A stretch of DNA of 64,000 nucleotides from Kappaphycus alvarezii (taxonomy: Eukaryota; Rhodophyta; Florideophyceae; Gigartinales; Solieriaceae). The stretch lies in the NCBI GenBank assembly GCA_002205965.3, contig NADL03000058.1, positions 434,001 to 498,000 on the forward strand, given 5' to 3'. The position numbers and the translations under genes were made by a program. This document shows positions 22,501-34,535 of the stretch, in pieces. The number at the start of each line of letters is the position of its first letter. The stretch's first letter is position 1. Below the pieces are notes generated by a model that did no database searches, was not told the DNA's origin, and saw only the letters and a program-made list of their open reading frames with translations.

Positions 22501-24348
22501 CAGGTGCGACGAAGGACGGCTATGGGGAGCATGTGAAGGTAGAGGGAGGCGCGGACAGCGGACGTCCCCGGCCTTCGCCGGCTTTAACCAGCTTAGTGTA
22601 GAACAGGACGAACGGGGATACACGGGAGCCGGGGATGTCTTGGAAGATGTCTGCCTCTTGATACGAGGTGGGAAGGATGTTAAGGGAAGACGGCAAAGAA
22701 TGGGGAGAAGGTGAGGGCGTTTGGATTTTGAGGAAACATGTAAGTGTGTGAGAGGGAATGCGGTGACCATGGGAACGGCCTAAGGCAGATTGGGAGCCCT
22801 CGACATCTATCATGGAAGGCTGAGGATAGGCTTCAGCAGGGTCGTTGGCCGGGGCGGGATAGTCCTCGGCAGCGGCAGCTGGCCCTCTTGTGTATTTGTT
22901 GTGGTCACCATCGGAAGACTGAGACTCGGGGGGCAGCGATCGGAGCGATGGCAGCGGTCGCAGAGAGGGGAGCCGTATGGGGAGCGGCTTTACCTTGGGA
23001 GAAAATGGTTTCCGGTTTAAGGGCCTATCATGACGGATGCGTTGGAGTCGGAGCCATTGGCCTTTGAGTATGGGAATGTAGTGCAGTGATGGCGTCCTGA
23101 AGATGTAACAGCTGTCTGTCGGTGAGGTGGTTGTTCTGGAAGAGTCCCATGGTTCGGATTGCAGCTGTGTGGGGGTTACCTCTAATTACGTGCTGATGTG
23201 GGAATCAGTGCATGTACTAGCGAAGAGCGAGTCGACGCGGTCCAGCGCTATTAGACTTGAATCAGTCTGCAGGACGCTTCCTTTGTCAAGTTACGATGGC
23301 ATCTGCAACCCTAACCAAAGCAAAACAGACGGTAGAATCGAACGATCTCCTCTCCGACTACGTAATTGTTTCCACGCCGACGATTTCCTATAGTACTACC
23401 ACAGACGACCTCAGCCACCTGTGTCAGTCCTACTCAACATTACACACTGCAGTACGATGCAAAACTATGGAGTGCGGGGGAGATCTTTACGGCGGTGGGA
23501 ACAAGCACTCAGAGGCCCCGAGGAGGGATAAGATAGAAACTAATCGGAAAGACGCCGGGAAAGAACCTGAGAGGCTTTCATTCCGTGCAGGCGAAAGATG
23601 AAGCGGGTAACCCCCGCTACAAGTATCAGACGACGAAGTAAAGTACCCCATCATTCTCCCGGTAGCCAAATCGTGAAACTCTTGATGAGGAAGGGTATGA
23701 CGGCGCCTAGCGGCGTGGTCGGCAAGGCGGCGGAAGAACTGAAAGCCTTCGGGCCCGCGGGCATCGTAGATGTCGATGCCTATTGGACTAAGCAGATTTC
23801 GTAGGAATACAAAACTTTCCCGTAGTGCGAGTGTTTGGAACGTTTGGCGAGAGCTACTGCGGCGGCTCAGATCGAGGGGAAGTTTCGATTTTTTTACTGT
23901 TGGAAGATAAATATTCGATAAGGTTAGCAATAATTAATTCGAGACAGTTGGCGAAGTTTCAAAAAAGTGAAGCTGAACACAGTGCATTCGATAGAAGTCA
24001 GGCACAAGATTCGATCGATGCTTCTCATTCACTAGAACAAAGAGCAGACTGTGTCGAGCATAAATAGAGATCGCCAGGCAATAGAGGGTACAAACAAGTA
24101 GGACATGACTATAAAAGTAGTGCAAACAAACATACAGGCACGTAGCGGAAGACCGCTTCGTTGGTTCACGAATATTCAAACCACGACCTTTCATCAGAGC
24201 TGCACCTCGAAACATCATCGTAGTCTAAATACATCAATACGCCTTTCTCTTTTTCAGCCGTAGTTCTTTTGCCTAGACGTAGTTTTGGCAAAGTCTTCAA
24301 ACGCTATGTTCAATCGGCCATTGAATAAAGTCAGTTGCAGCGCATCAG
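22501..24348. other. Unresolved transposon-derived region
   Basis: This lies upstream of LINE copy D and downstream of the Copia remnant. The part next to copy D (22500-22800) may be its 5' region. I see open frames at 23258-23601 (+) and 23487-23930 (-) but recognise no domain. It probably includes the 3' end of the Copia element, but I could not match a pair of long terminal repeats. Confidence 0.35.
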
Positions 24349-27300
24349 TTAGAGGCTGTCTTTCTTTGTTAAGACATCCGCAAAGTTGATTTTGCTTGGG
24401 ATCCAGGTGATCTTGTCAATATTACCAACTTGAAATTCAAATATGATACATACGACATCTCCGCAGATGGACCGGTCTGTTGAATTGCGTTGTGTAGAAA
24501 GAAATGTGATCAGACCTTTAGAGTCCACGCATAGATGAACTCCAACACGGCAATTAATTAGTTCAGAGTAAGCATGTGCCGTACCCTTTGATTCATCACT
24601 ACCTTCCTCTACAGCAAGGACTTAGGCAGCCGGTACGCTCTTATTTGGTCTCTTAGACTTACGGAAGATCCAATATATAGGATGAAATAAAGAATTCTTT
24701 GCCAATAGGCCAAGAAGTCTGTAGAAAGAGCCAGTTAGGATGCCGAGTTGGGCGTTCTCATCTCCTTTGGAAGCATCGGTAAAAGCCAAAAATGATAGTT
24801 CATACTAAAAGGAATGAGCTAGTCTCGGATAGTTGATTACGGTACCTAACCTTTTAAGCGTTCTTAAAGCGTTTTGCTGCTTAACGAGGTGACATAGCTT
24901 CGTCTCAGGAGCTTTCTGCTGTAGATAAGAGGCATAAAATGAGCTAAATGGCGATGCTGTAGTGCCTTTCCAGCCAAGCGAGCTTTTAGTAGAAGCAACG
25001 TATGCTTTCCAAAGTTATTAAGGGGCTCGCCAAATTCCTTTCGATGATTGAACCTTATCGGGTACTCTGTTAATGAGTTGAGCTTGTCATCAGCATTAAT
25101 TGATATAGTACTGTATTTTTATCGTCTTGCACTGTATTTTTGCCGAAGAATCGTAGCTGACCAGGACCGTGTGAGATGCTGCCAATATACATGATTCATT
25201 AGCCTTTTCAATAAAGATTTTAGAATTATCCTTACTGCCTGCTGCCTTAACGCCATCGATAATATTAGCTAAAATCAGCACAATATTTCCATTCTTGTGC
25301 TTATAGAACAACTGCGGCTCTTGTTGGCATTTTGTCAAGCAAAGATTTTTAAGGCATTCGTCGGACCGCATAGTACTTGCCGCTTCAAATTGGCGTTGAA
25401 TAGACCATATGAGGCTTTCATAAGTAGCTATATGCGTGTAGACCTCATACGACTCTCTTGTGGAGGCTTGAAATACACATCACAGCAGACAGTGCCAGTC
25501 TGTAAGAAAGTTACTTTGACATCAGCCCTGTAAACTGTCCATACAAATGAGGAGGAAATAGAGTCGGCAATTAGGAGCCCACTTGGTAGACACGTTATAC
25601 AATCAGATGCTAATCTATTCTTAATGTCATCGCCATTCCCATAAGATGCGATCCGTGCCTTAAACTTAAGCGAGAGACCATAGTTCTGCTTGACATTGTA
25701 AATAACGTTACTGTTGACTACATGTGAACCGCGAGGAAAGTCTCTGAAAGGGACTGGACCAGGTGTTTTCAAAAATGTCTCCTCCTCCAAGGAGTATGAT
25801 TTAACAATCGGGAACTGTTCGAATCCTTGGGATTGATGTCTCATAAACGCTTCATTTCTAAATGTTCAAACATGTTTGTACTACGAGTGGTTTATCATCG
25901 TTATCGGTAGATGCTATAGACAAAGATGCTGTATTTGCGTTTAGAGTAGGGTTTCCATATTGCAATATATCTTTCTCCAGATTGAGACGTTCTTTTACAC
26001 CGTTATCATAGAGGAAAGTTACATGACCGTCAATTCGGAACTATTTAACTGTTGCAACGTAGTGCACCTTACCGAGTGACCAATAAACCATTAAAGGATG
26101 ACCGCGATTACTGTTGACGCGTCAGAATTATCGTTTGTAATTGGAGAGTTATGATCGTCAGAGAAATCAGTTCCTTCATGTGTTTCAAACACAGGGACTG
26201 GTTGTGTGACGTCATTACGGTTTGTTTCATATTGTCCATCGAATGCAGATTGCGCTGCATCATCGATGGTGTCATCAAAAGCATCAATGACAGCCTTTAC
26301 AGTGCTCGTGGATGAATCCTTAGGTAGAGAAAGACGTATGTCTTCAAATGCTACCATGGCACTTCTTCCACTTCTATCAGGAACGAGAACAGTCCGAGCT
26401 TTTAGATCAGCAGATGGTACAATTTTCGGTGTAGACCATCGCCCTTTCTTTCCAAAGCCATGGTAGAATATACTTCAATCATGTCACCGACTCTAAAATG
26501 AGACTCAGAAGTAGACTTGGATTTCAGTATGAGTGTCATTTTGCGCTTTGCTTGTTGTCGATTATTGGCGTCTATAAATCTTCAGGAATAAAGCAAACAG
26601 AGCCATTAGATAGAGGCTTGGTGTATCTTTTTGTGAGTTCAAAGGACGACATCACATCGTTTACATATAAATAATTCGATATAGAGACAGGGCGAAGTGC
26701 GTAAATTTCAGGAGAGATGTTATCATCTTTAGAAAAATGCTACGAATTACTCCATGCTTGCTTTCGATGGGTTCTTACTGTGACGGCGTGGAGGCACGGG
26801 ACGGAACGAAATGGCACGTTCATCCAGAGACTTAAGTGAAGGCATGTTTGGCGAATGCACCATCGCATTGCACAGAACCGGGAAGCCAGAACTGGGAGAC
26901 TAGCTATCTTCAAATGCAAGCACTGCTTCATCCGGTGAGGTAGAATTGAAGATAAATACAGCAGAAAGACGTGTATCTGTGTCCATTGAATGTAATGAAC
27001 ACACTGAGTCAATGCAGAAATGATAAATCGATATAAATTCGTTAAAACATAGGGAAAGAGACGAGATTGATACCTTACGACTCGGCTGCGGTGGATTAAT
27101 GGCTCGTCATGAGACACAGTTCTCGATCATTTTCGAAACACAGGTAGACACTTGGTCACTCCACAAGCCATTTCGGTCAAGTACTAACTTCATATCAGTA
27201 AACTGTGCATGACAGGAGACGCGCTTATTTACTTTATCATAATGGACTTAAAAAGCGCTTCTTCGACAGATTTACATTAAGATATGAGATCAAAGACGTA

Positions 27301-27900
27301 TCAACTTTCTTAGGTGAGAATGAAGACATCGATAGATAGCTGAGAAAGCCCTTATTGACCATACTAAAATAATCAATAGTTCCATCGACATAGAAATGTA
27401 TAGGGTTACGGTGGGCATGAAGAACATCAGCATGTTTCGTAAAATTTTTCACTATCACTCATTGGCTAGAGTCATCAAGTACCAGGCGACGAATTTTTAC
27501 AGGCCTTCCACTGTCAGATACAGCAGCGAACTCAATAGATACAAAACTGGAGGCACTTGAGTGATCACCAAACACCATATTGCCAGCGTGCGTGCCCTTG
27601 CGATGGAGATGGGATGAGATCTAGAACAATATTTTCTTGATTTCCACGGAGCTTTAACAGTACATGAAGCTCAAAATTGCCGATGGCTGAGTAAGGGGCA
27701 CCATGCTCCACAAGAGGGCTAATATACTCGTTATTACCTTGAACATGCAGTAAAGTTGCACTACTACTAACAAATTACGGACATGTTGAAAGAAACTGCT
27801 CTCTTCTTGCCGCTAAAGTAAGTAGTATTTTCGGAGTTCCTATGAGCTTCCATCAGAGTCGAGAGAAGGGCTGTACAACACGAATCCGGATTGTCGTGTA
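24349..27900 (-). mobile_element. Copia-type LTR retrotransposon polyprotein remnant
   Basis: Read on the minus strand, domains follow Copia order. A protease-like site EHGAPYSAIGNFELHVL lies near 27700, followed by poorly conserved sequence where the integrase should be. A linker with VPDRSGRSAMVAFEDIRLSL (about 26370) comes next. The RT at 25100-25860 shows VPFRDFPRGSHVVNSNVIYN, SLKFKARIASYGNGDD, DVKVTFLQTG and LILANIIDGVKAAGSK, where the usual YVDD has become IIDG. RNase H at 24349-24800 shows AFTDASKGDENAQLG, ELINCRVGVHLCVDSKGL, LSTQRNSTDRSICGDVV and WIPSKINFADVLTKKDS then stop. Many stops and shifts make it inactive. It is AT-rich compared with the gene islands. Confidence 0.75.
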
Positions 27901-28869
27901 AATTACGTTGCTATGCTGCTTTCAAAAACTCGGCGGTACATACCTTGTGTTGGCTGTATGAATCGCGAAGATGGTATGTTCTGGATGAAAGCTGTAGAGC
28001 GTAGTGATAAAGTTGATTGAAGGGCTACACAGAGGACCCGGCGATGCAGCTACGATGGTAGTCGTTAGCTGCAAGCTTCAATCTTCTCCTCCCTTTGAAA
28101 GCGGTGTCCGCAGCGATAATTGTCTTTATACCGTATTTGACAGTGGAAGTAGATCGGCCGGCGGCGGATGAGCGATTCAGGCCGTTACAAAAAATAATAA
28201 GGGAATGGGTATAAAATATGGTTTTTCAGAACTATTTAGCACCAGATAATTTGCCATACATATTTTTGTGGATTAAGATGTTTTTTGACCTCCATGAGCT
28301 TCTCTGACAGTTGCATATGAAACGTTTAGTGTATGGAGGAGTCAAAAAGGAATTAAAGACTTCACCAACACATCCATTCTCCCGCTGATATCCCTCACGG
28401 CCATCATTTCGACTCCCTAACGTTCGTCTACTCTATAGAATAAAACAAGAATCCAAAAATCGCACCCCAGGGTGGCACAAAAGCCCACCAGTTATCTACT
28501 CAACAGCGTCTGTTTCTTCCTTCCCCAATGTCCCTTTGTCCCAACTAACAGAAAGCACGCAAAACTCCGCGACGTTAGCGCATCATCCGCAGGATCCGAT
28601 GGCTCAAACAGGTACAAGTAATAAAACAACAGCCCTATTACTTCCGTCAAAATACCACGCTTACCCATGCGTAAAGCTACGCAACCTATTCTTACCGGTG
28701 CGCTACGAGGAGCTGCGCTTTTCGGATCAGGATCAAAAGCTGCAATAACTGCAATAATTTCTCAAATTGGAATTACCGATCCCAAAAAAATAATTGAGCT
28801 CGCGCATATAGGGAGGAACAAAAAGTTGTAGATCCTGAGATTCAACCAAACGCTTCGCTAGCTGGTATC

Positions 28870-29777
28870 GAACGTTGTCGTGCTCCAAACTGGACTAAGC
28901 ACGAAACGGCTCGTCTTTGTCACGTTATTTCGGACGCACGCCATAATAATATACTCCGCATAATGTATCAAAGAATTTAGACGCGGTCAGAGCTTGATGT
29001 TTGTCGTCGCGATCCGTTTTCTCAGGAATTCATCGAGCTGTTTAAAGATAATGATTTCAAATCGGACTCACCCGCAGCTTTCTGCGGCATTCCAGACGAC
29101 TTTTTGCTGCAATTTGAGCCTATATTGAATCCATATAAACGGAACGGGACGGTCTTGAAGTAAAGAAGGGGAAACCTATATCGTTATATACTGTGGTAGG
29201 TGAGAAATGTAATAGATTGGGACAAGGAGACCCACATACGTTTCAAAAGTTTATAAACGGGGACGAAAGCATCTCATATATGCACTGTCCTTTCCATGGG
29301 CATCCAAGCCTTGATGCTGTCGTGCGGGCAATCCCTCCCAACGCGCAAATTGAAGCAGGTCTCAATGACATTGAGATTAATAGGTCGTCCATTCCGTCGG
29401 CTCAAACATCCGGTCGAAAGCGAAGGAGAGAAGAGGGGATTCAATCCGTTGCAGCGGTTTTAAACATAATTGACGAGAGAAAATCCTTTCCACAACTGAT
29501 TGTAGTCCAATATGCTGGTTCTGGTACTCCCGCAGATCCAAACATTACACAACTTCAGCGTGCAACAAAGGTGGATTCAACGGTTACATATCTTATGGAG
29601 TTGGAGAGGAAAATTCTAACTAAGATTGAAGACCTACCTAGGCACCACGAGAATTCAGAATCAAATCGTACTCGATCGCTCCTTCAAAATCGTCGCGCTC
29701 AGATACGAAAGACAATTGAAACCGCTATGGAAAGCATGCATAATTTGAGCGATGTGGATGAACGTAATGAGAAGTAA
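28870..29777 (+). pseudogene. Harbinger set 1: Myb/SANT-like DNA-binding partner
   Basis: A Myb-like start is visible at about 28885 (APNWTKHETARLCHVISDAR), followed by SELDVCRRDPFSQEFIELFK. After stops and shifts, an open frame of 194 codons (29193-29777) contains SGRKRRREEG and a C-terminal helical region (LLQNRRAQIRKTIETAMES). PIF/Harbinger elements normally encode a transposase and a Myb/SANT protein; this one faces the transposase at 29.9-31.0 kb. Stops at about 28978 and 29160 show decay. Confidence 0.5.
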
Positions 29778-29941
29778 TAAACAGTTCTCGGAGCGGTATT
29801 TTTAGACGAATGGTCTGCGACGAGCAATGCATTCAATTTCTTCAGTGAAGTCAATAAGAAGCTGAGATGTCTCAAGGTCTCGCCGACGGCGATGCAACGC
29901 CTCATTAAGTTCACGTTTGTCTTGCAAATAAACTTGTCAAT

Positions 29942-30998
29942 CTAAAGGCTCACCATGATGATTGCATCAGAACCAGATGGAAAAAGAACCTCAACTGTAT
30001 CTTCGTTATCTACAATAAAGTTGTGCAACTTGCAACAGACTGCCATAATTGCAACACTTTTGTCAGCTGGACATCTCAAACATCTCCAAAACACCCCATA
30101 TGTACCGCTTAGCATCCCAAAGCTTTGATCAATGTTAATGCGCGTACTAGATTGCCAGTAGTTATAGCAATCTTTCGCGATGCTCACTGTCTTGCAAGGA
30201 CAAGGTGTCAAAATGCGGTTCGAGCATGTATAAGCATCATCTGCGGCAATCCAAAACCAGGGAAAAAGTCCATTATCGCTTTTTTCCAACAGTTTTTGCT
30301 AACGAACTCATGGCACAGGCTGTACTGTCATGCGTAAAACACGGTGATAAGCATGAAAAAATGTAAACATATATATATCGAGTCGCACATTGCCTGTAAA
30401 TTCAGCACAAATAAACCTTACCGATTATAGTATGTAGACGAGTTTGCTTCTTGCGATGATGACGGTTCCGTAACCTTGATAGCAATACCGTCAAATATAT
30501 CGCAGCACATATTCACTGCACCGCGTCCTGCCCTCGAAAAGCCCTCAGATACTTGCACTAACCATGATACATTTTGGTAAAGGAACGTAAATTTCAGAGC
30601 TTTTTCAATGGCGGCGATGGTCTCACAGATATAGTAGTAGACTGCTGAGGTAGAGATGTGATGTGCTAAACCAATATAGAAGTACGAAAAACCTGATATC
30701 CAGCGCTGTGTGACTGACAAACGCTGAAGGGCAGAGATTCATCTAAACTTACGGTCATCAACACGCGAAATCGTTTCGGCAAAAAGAATGAAGGTAGTAT
30801 GAGACATTATGTAGAGACTTGTAAAGAATGTGGTGCCGGTTCTAGCAAGCACAGCTGAGAATGAAAAAATACGCGCGGTATCCTCTGATCGCCTTGTCCG
30901 TCTCTTTGTAGAATCATAATGAGAAAGATACGATGACTGACGACGAAATTGCTTTGCCTGCGTCGTTTAGAGATCAGAACCGCCGAGGTCAATATTCT
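29942..30998 (-). pseudogene. Harbinger set 1: DDE transposase, degenerate
   Basis: On the minus strand the N-terminal part includes VYYYICETIAAIEKALKF, then CCDIFDGIAIKVTEP (first acidic residue), EANSSTYYNR, WFWIAADDAYTCSNRILTPC (second acidic residue), YNYWQSSTRINIDQSFGML and VCCKLHNFIVDN. The order is that of PIF/Harbinger (HARBI1-like) transposases. In INIDQSFG the usual Glu of the third position (IEQAFG) is Asp. A gap and stops between 30290 and 30418 break the frame. Confidence 0.75.
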
Positions 30999-31490
30999 TC
31001 GAGACTTCGTGGTGTGATGAACGGTGTTGTCGATAATAGAGAGCTTACGGTTAAAGAAATTCTGAAATAAATGTGAGCGTTAGGACTAAAATATCCTTGG
31101 TCATGCAGTAGTGAAAAAACTTACTCATGGCACGAAGCGGTGAATTACGCCATTACTCATAAATATTACAAGTGAGTATTAAAGTATATCTCGTACTCGT
31201 GGGAGTGACACTCCCAAAACAAGAGACTACTAGTTCCAGACCAGATCAAACCAAACATACAGGCATAACCAACCGCAGCAACCGCACATCTTTCTCGCTC
31301 AATCATGACAAGAGGCCGATTAAAAGACTTTAATGAGCATAAATATGATAGCTGGCATCGTAATTGGAGGCTTGCGTTGCTATTTTTGTCTCGCCGGAGA
31401 CTAATAAGCCGAGAATCAAGCTTCTCATCCACAACTTCTCTCACTACAGTTGCGTATTAATTTCATCAGCTTCGCCAAGATCTACGGAAC

Positions 31491-32503
31491 ATGCTACAAA
31501 GGAGTAATCTCATTAGCATGTCAGGCTCCTCGTTTAACTTCAATGGTCTAAGCAATCGGGACTGTTTAACCCTGTTCCGCTTTGAAAAAAACCATATATC
31601 GAACGTCGTTGACGTTATCAGGTGCTCACTATCACAAACTGCCACCAAGAGGAACAGGTACGCTGTGAACGCCTTAATTTTGGCGTGTGTAATACTTCGT
31701 CGACTTGCCACATCGTCGAGATGGACAGAAATAGAGGTGATGTTTGGAAAATGGCTCGCAGTTATCAGAAATATACTTGGATGGTCTGGAGTGGCTTCTC
31801 ACCACGAGGGGTAACTTGCTAACAATTGGTCTATCACATCCATATATGCAGGCTCGAGCTGCTATGTATGCGGAAGCAATAAGATCCAAACTAAAAGGGC
31901 TAACAAATTGTGTGGGTTTCATAGACAGGACGGAAATTGGCATCGCTAGACACAAGTGGGTCACACATGCTGCAGTTGGTTGCTTATAAAGGCCATGAAA
32001 GAAAGAATTCCATTAAGTTTCAACCTGTAACAGGCCCCGACGGAATGATTTTACATGCATTTGGACCTATTGAAGGATGTCATCATGACTGGACTCTATG
32101 GTGTCGAAGTAGTCTTGAGGAGGTTTTACCAGAGGTGCTGGAACATAATGGGATACGGTATTGTATTTATGGAGGTTCTGGACACGACCGTCGTTGGTTC
32201 TTGGAAGTTCCGTATCAGGGAAGCTATCTACAGCAGTTTCAAACTGCTTTTAATCGGGGTATGTCAAAGGAGAGGGTAATAATTGAATTGATCATTAGAG
32301 AAATCAAGGCATACTTTACTACTGTGGACTTTAAACGGAAGATGAAGGTAATAGACTCCCCTGTTGGTGCTCTGTACTTGGCTGCTATGCTTTTGAATAA
32401 CGTTCGGAATTGCATCTCCCCGCTGCAGACCTCAAATTACTTCCGTTTCCCTCCTCCGTCTCTCGAGGAGTATCTCTCTTTTTCGGATGACCCCCGATCG
32501 TAA
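31491..32503 (+). pseudogene. Harbinger set 2: DDE transposase of a different lineage, degenerate
   Basis: The order is LSNRDCLTLFRFEKNHISNV, AVNALILACVILRRLATSS, then YAEAIRSKLKGLTNCVGFID (first Asp), VAYKGHERKNSIKFQPVTGP, GPIEGCHHDWTLW, IYGGSGHDRRWFLEVP, DFKRKMKVIDSPVGALYLAA and MLLNNVRNCISPLQ. In relatives the segment is YGDSG; here the catalytic Asp is Gly, so this copy should be inactive even in frame. Frame shifts fall near 31815 and 31975. It is not closely related to set 1. Confidence 0.75.
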
Positions 32504-32759
32504 AGGACAAAAGATACTCGCGCGGGGCCCGAGGAGCGAGGAAAAGTCCGCGTGGCGGAGCCCTTGCGGAACGCGAGAGGACTTGCACTGGAGAGGCCCC
32601 GCGAGCGGAAACCCGGAGAGCCTGAACGGCGTTCTGCAATTAGCCTTTAGTAACAATGATCGAAAACAGTCCAAATCGAGATAAAATCACTTCTTACCAA
32701 ACGTCTCCGCCATGAAACGAAAATTGGCGAGTTCCAATTCTAGACTAGCGTTGAGCGCC

Positions 32760-33330
32760 TCACGTCTCTCCTCGCGTTCTTTTACTTTTCGATCGCGTCC
32801 AAATACATCTTTTTTTATCAAGAAGCTTTTCTTTATCCAGTTCCATGCAGGTAAGATCACCATCCCTTAAGCACATCGCGAACCCCTCCATCTCATCACT
32901 AGCGCCCACTGTCCGTTGAGATTTTCGCGGACGGACATCAGGGGACTCTATTGCACTGGATTTTCCACTTTCTTGATCAGTTTCACCGGTTTGTCGGCTT
33001 GTAGCCATGCTTTGCAGCTCCCTCCCAATCCTTTTCATCATTTATTTCCTTCGCTGACCTCTTCTCGGCGCCCCTTCTTGCATCGGCGTCACCCCTTGCT
33101 TCCCTTCACATCATCAACAACTCATACATCTCCCCAGAACGAAACTGATCGCTCTTGTCAGAGCGATCAAACGCAGCCTGTAAACGTTTGTATATGTCTT
33201 CAATACACTTCGCTGCTACTTTATCTTTCATCAGCGGGTTTTTATTGGCACGATCTGCTGCTTCTAAAAACTCTTGCTCACGTTGCCATACGTAGCAAAG
33301 TGAGCTTTTGCAGCTGATACTTCATGTGTC
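32760..33330 (-). pseudogene. Harbinger set 2: Myb/SANT-like partner
   Basis: On the minus strand a helical segment reads EQEFLEAADRANKNPLMKDK then VAAKCIEDIYKRLQAAFDRS and SDKSDQFRSGEMYELLMM (about 33100-33290), typical of SANT-like proteins paired with Harbinger transposases. A shifted continuation, ARGDADARRGAEKRSAKE then MMKRIGRELQSMATS, leads into an open 93-codon C-terminal tail (32760-33041) with EMEGFAMCLRDGDLTCMELD. It converges on the transposase of set 2. Confidence 0.5.
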
Positions 33331-33419
33331 ATGATGAGACCCTCTGCGGGTGTTAACCTTGAGTGAAGGCCTTTCTTCTCCTTCTTCGGATTCCTTTCAA
33401 CTAAAAAACCTCCTCTCCA

Positions 33420-33600
33420 TCAGGGACGACGGGGACGGGTGTAATGAGGGCAAGGATGAGTGTGGTGACGGGGATAGGGTTGATGTGGCGGGGAGGAGGG
33501 TTTAAGAGGCGGGAGGGAGGGTTGAAGAGGTGATTGTGAGGGTTGAAGAGGCGGGGGTGAGGGTTGAAGAGGTGGGGGGAGTTTTTGGGGGATAGACCAA
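33420..33600. repeat. Imperfect tandem repeat of about 24 bases
   Basis: Units of GAGGGTTGAAGAGGCGGGGG type recur about six times. On the minus strand they encode PPLQPS-type repeats, so this may be a Pro-rich region upstream of the SANT-like gene. It is a coding-type tandem repeat, not a CRISPR array. Confidence 0.6.
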
Positions 33601-34142
33601 GGTATCGTCTGTGATAACTTCCGCACTGCTAGTTGCTTGCAGAGGATGGTTAATCATACGACGAATGAAGTGATGTGAGGAAGACGGTTGAGATTGTGGA
33701 TAGGGATTCGAAGTGATCAAGGATGGATGAAGTGAGGTGTGGGATGAGGCCTTCGGGTCTCGGGTTGCCGCGAAATTGTCTCACGGGTCTTCACTAACTG
33801 GTGGGATTTCAGCATTCTTCATCACAACTGCAATGGCAAATTTCACTATTGCATTACAGACTGTAATTAAAATGTGCTACTTCGTCATATTTAATTCAGA
33901 AAAGTGGGTGCGTAAGCTCACTAATACCGATGGCAATACTATTGACTTCGATCTATCATGTTGTGGTGAAACAGTGCAACTTTAGTACACGCTGCGATCT
34001 GAAAGCTCCCTTATCTCATATGTTGAAATTTGTTGGAAAGGGTGAAACCGAATGGGATCGAATACACTATATATTATACTTCATACCTTAATTATTTTTG
34101 TTGGAACGGGCCTCAGCACATAATATAAAAAATAAATAGAAT

Positions 34143-34363
34143 TACAGTACAGTTGGGACCAAATGCTCGCGTACAGTAGATCTTGCACTTGCACTATACC
34201 GTGTAAGCTGTGGCAGTACAGTACAAGTGGACTACCGAGCTCCCGTACTGTAAATCCTCTGATTCAATCTACGGATTGATACAGATAGCGAGATCGAGTA
34301 GGCAGAGGTAAACCGTCTTCTCCGAAAAAGCGATATTTTAAAGTATGTATTGTACTGTACGGT
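34143..34363. repeat. Dispersed TACAGTAC units
   Basis: TACAGTACAG, GTACAGTAGA, GCAGTACAGTACAAG, GTACTGTAAA and TTGTACTGTACGG occur within 220 bases, just outside the left end of the transposon at 34430. Confidence 0.6.
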
Positions 34364-34535
34364 AAGAAAGCGTTTGGCGGTTTTCTGAATTTTCGTTAAC
34401 CACTCTGGGAAGGTAGATACGGCTAATGGGCTCCTCCGAAAAATATAATTTGTGTGGACGTATCATAAAGATTTTTGATCTGTCTTTGTGAGGAGCATTT
34501 TGTGCTCCCGCACGAAAAACTCACATTGACATAAA

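Noticed and set aside
22501..24348. A matched pair of LTRs for the 24-28 kb Copia
   Set aside because: Only a short shared string (AAACATACAGGCA near 24130 and 31255) was seen; this is too little to call LTRs.
33420..33600. Regularly spaced repeats resembling a CRISPR array
   Set aside because: The units are imperfect, contiguous and encode a Pro-rich peptide on the minus strand; there are no spacers, and the context is eukaryotic.
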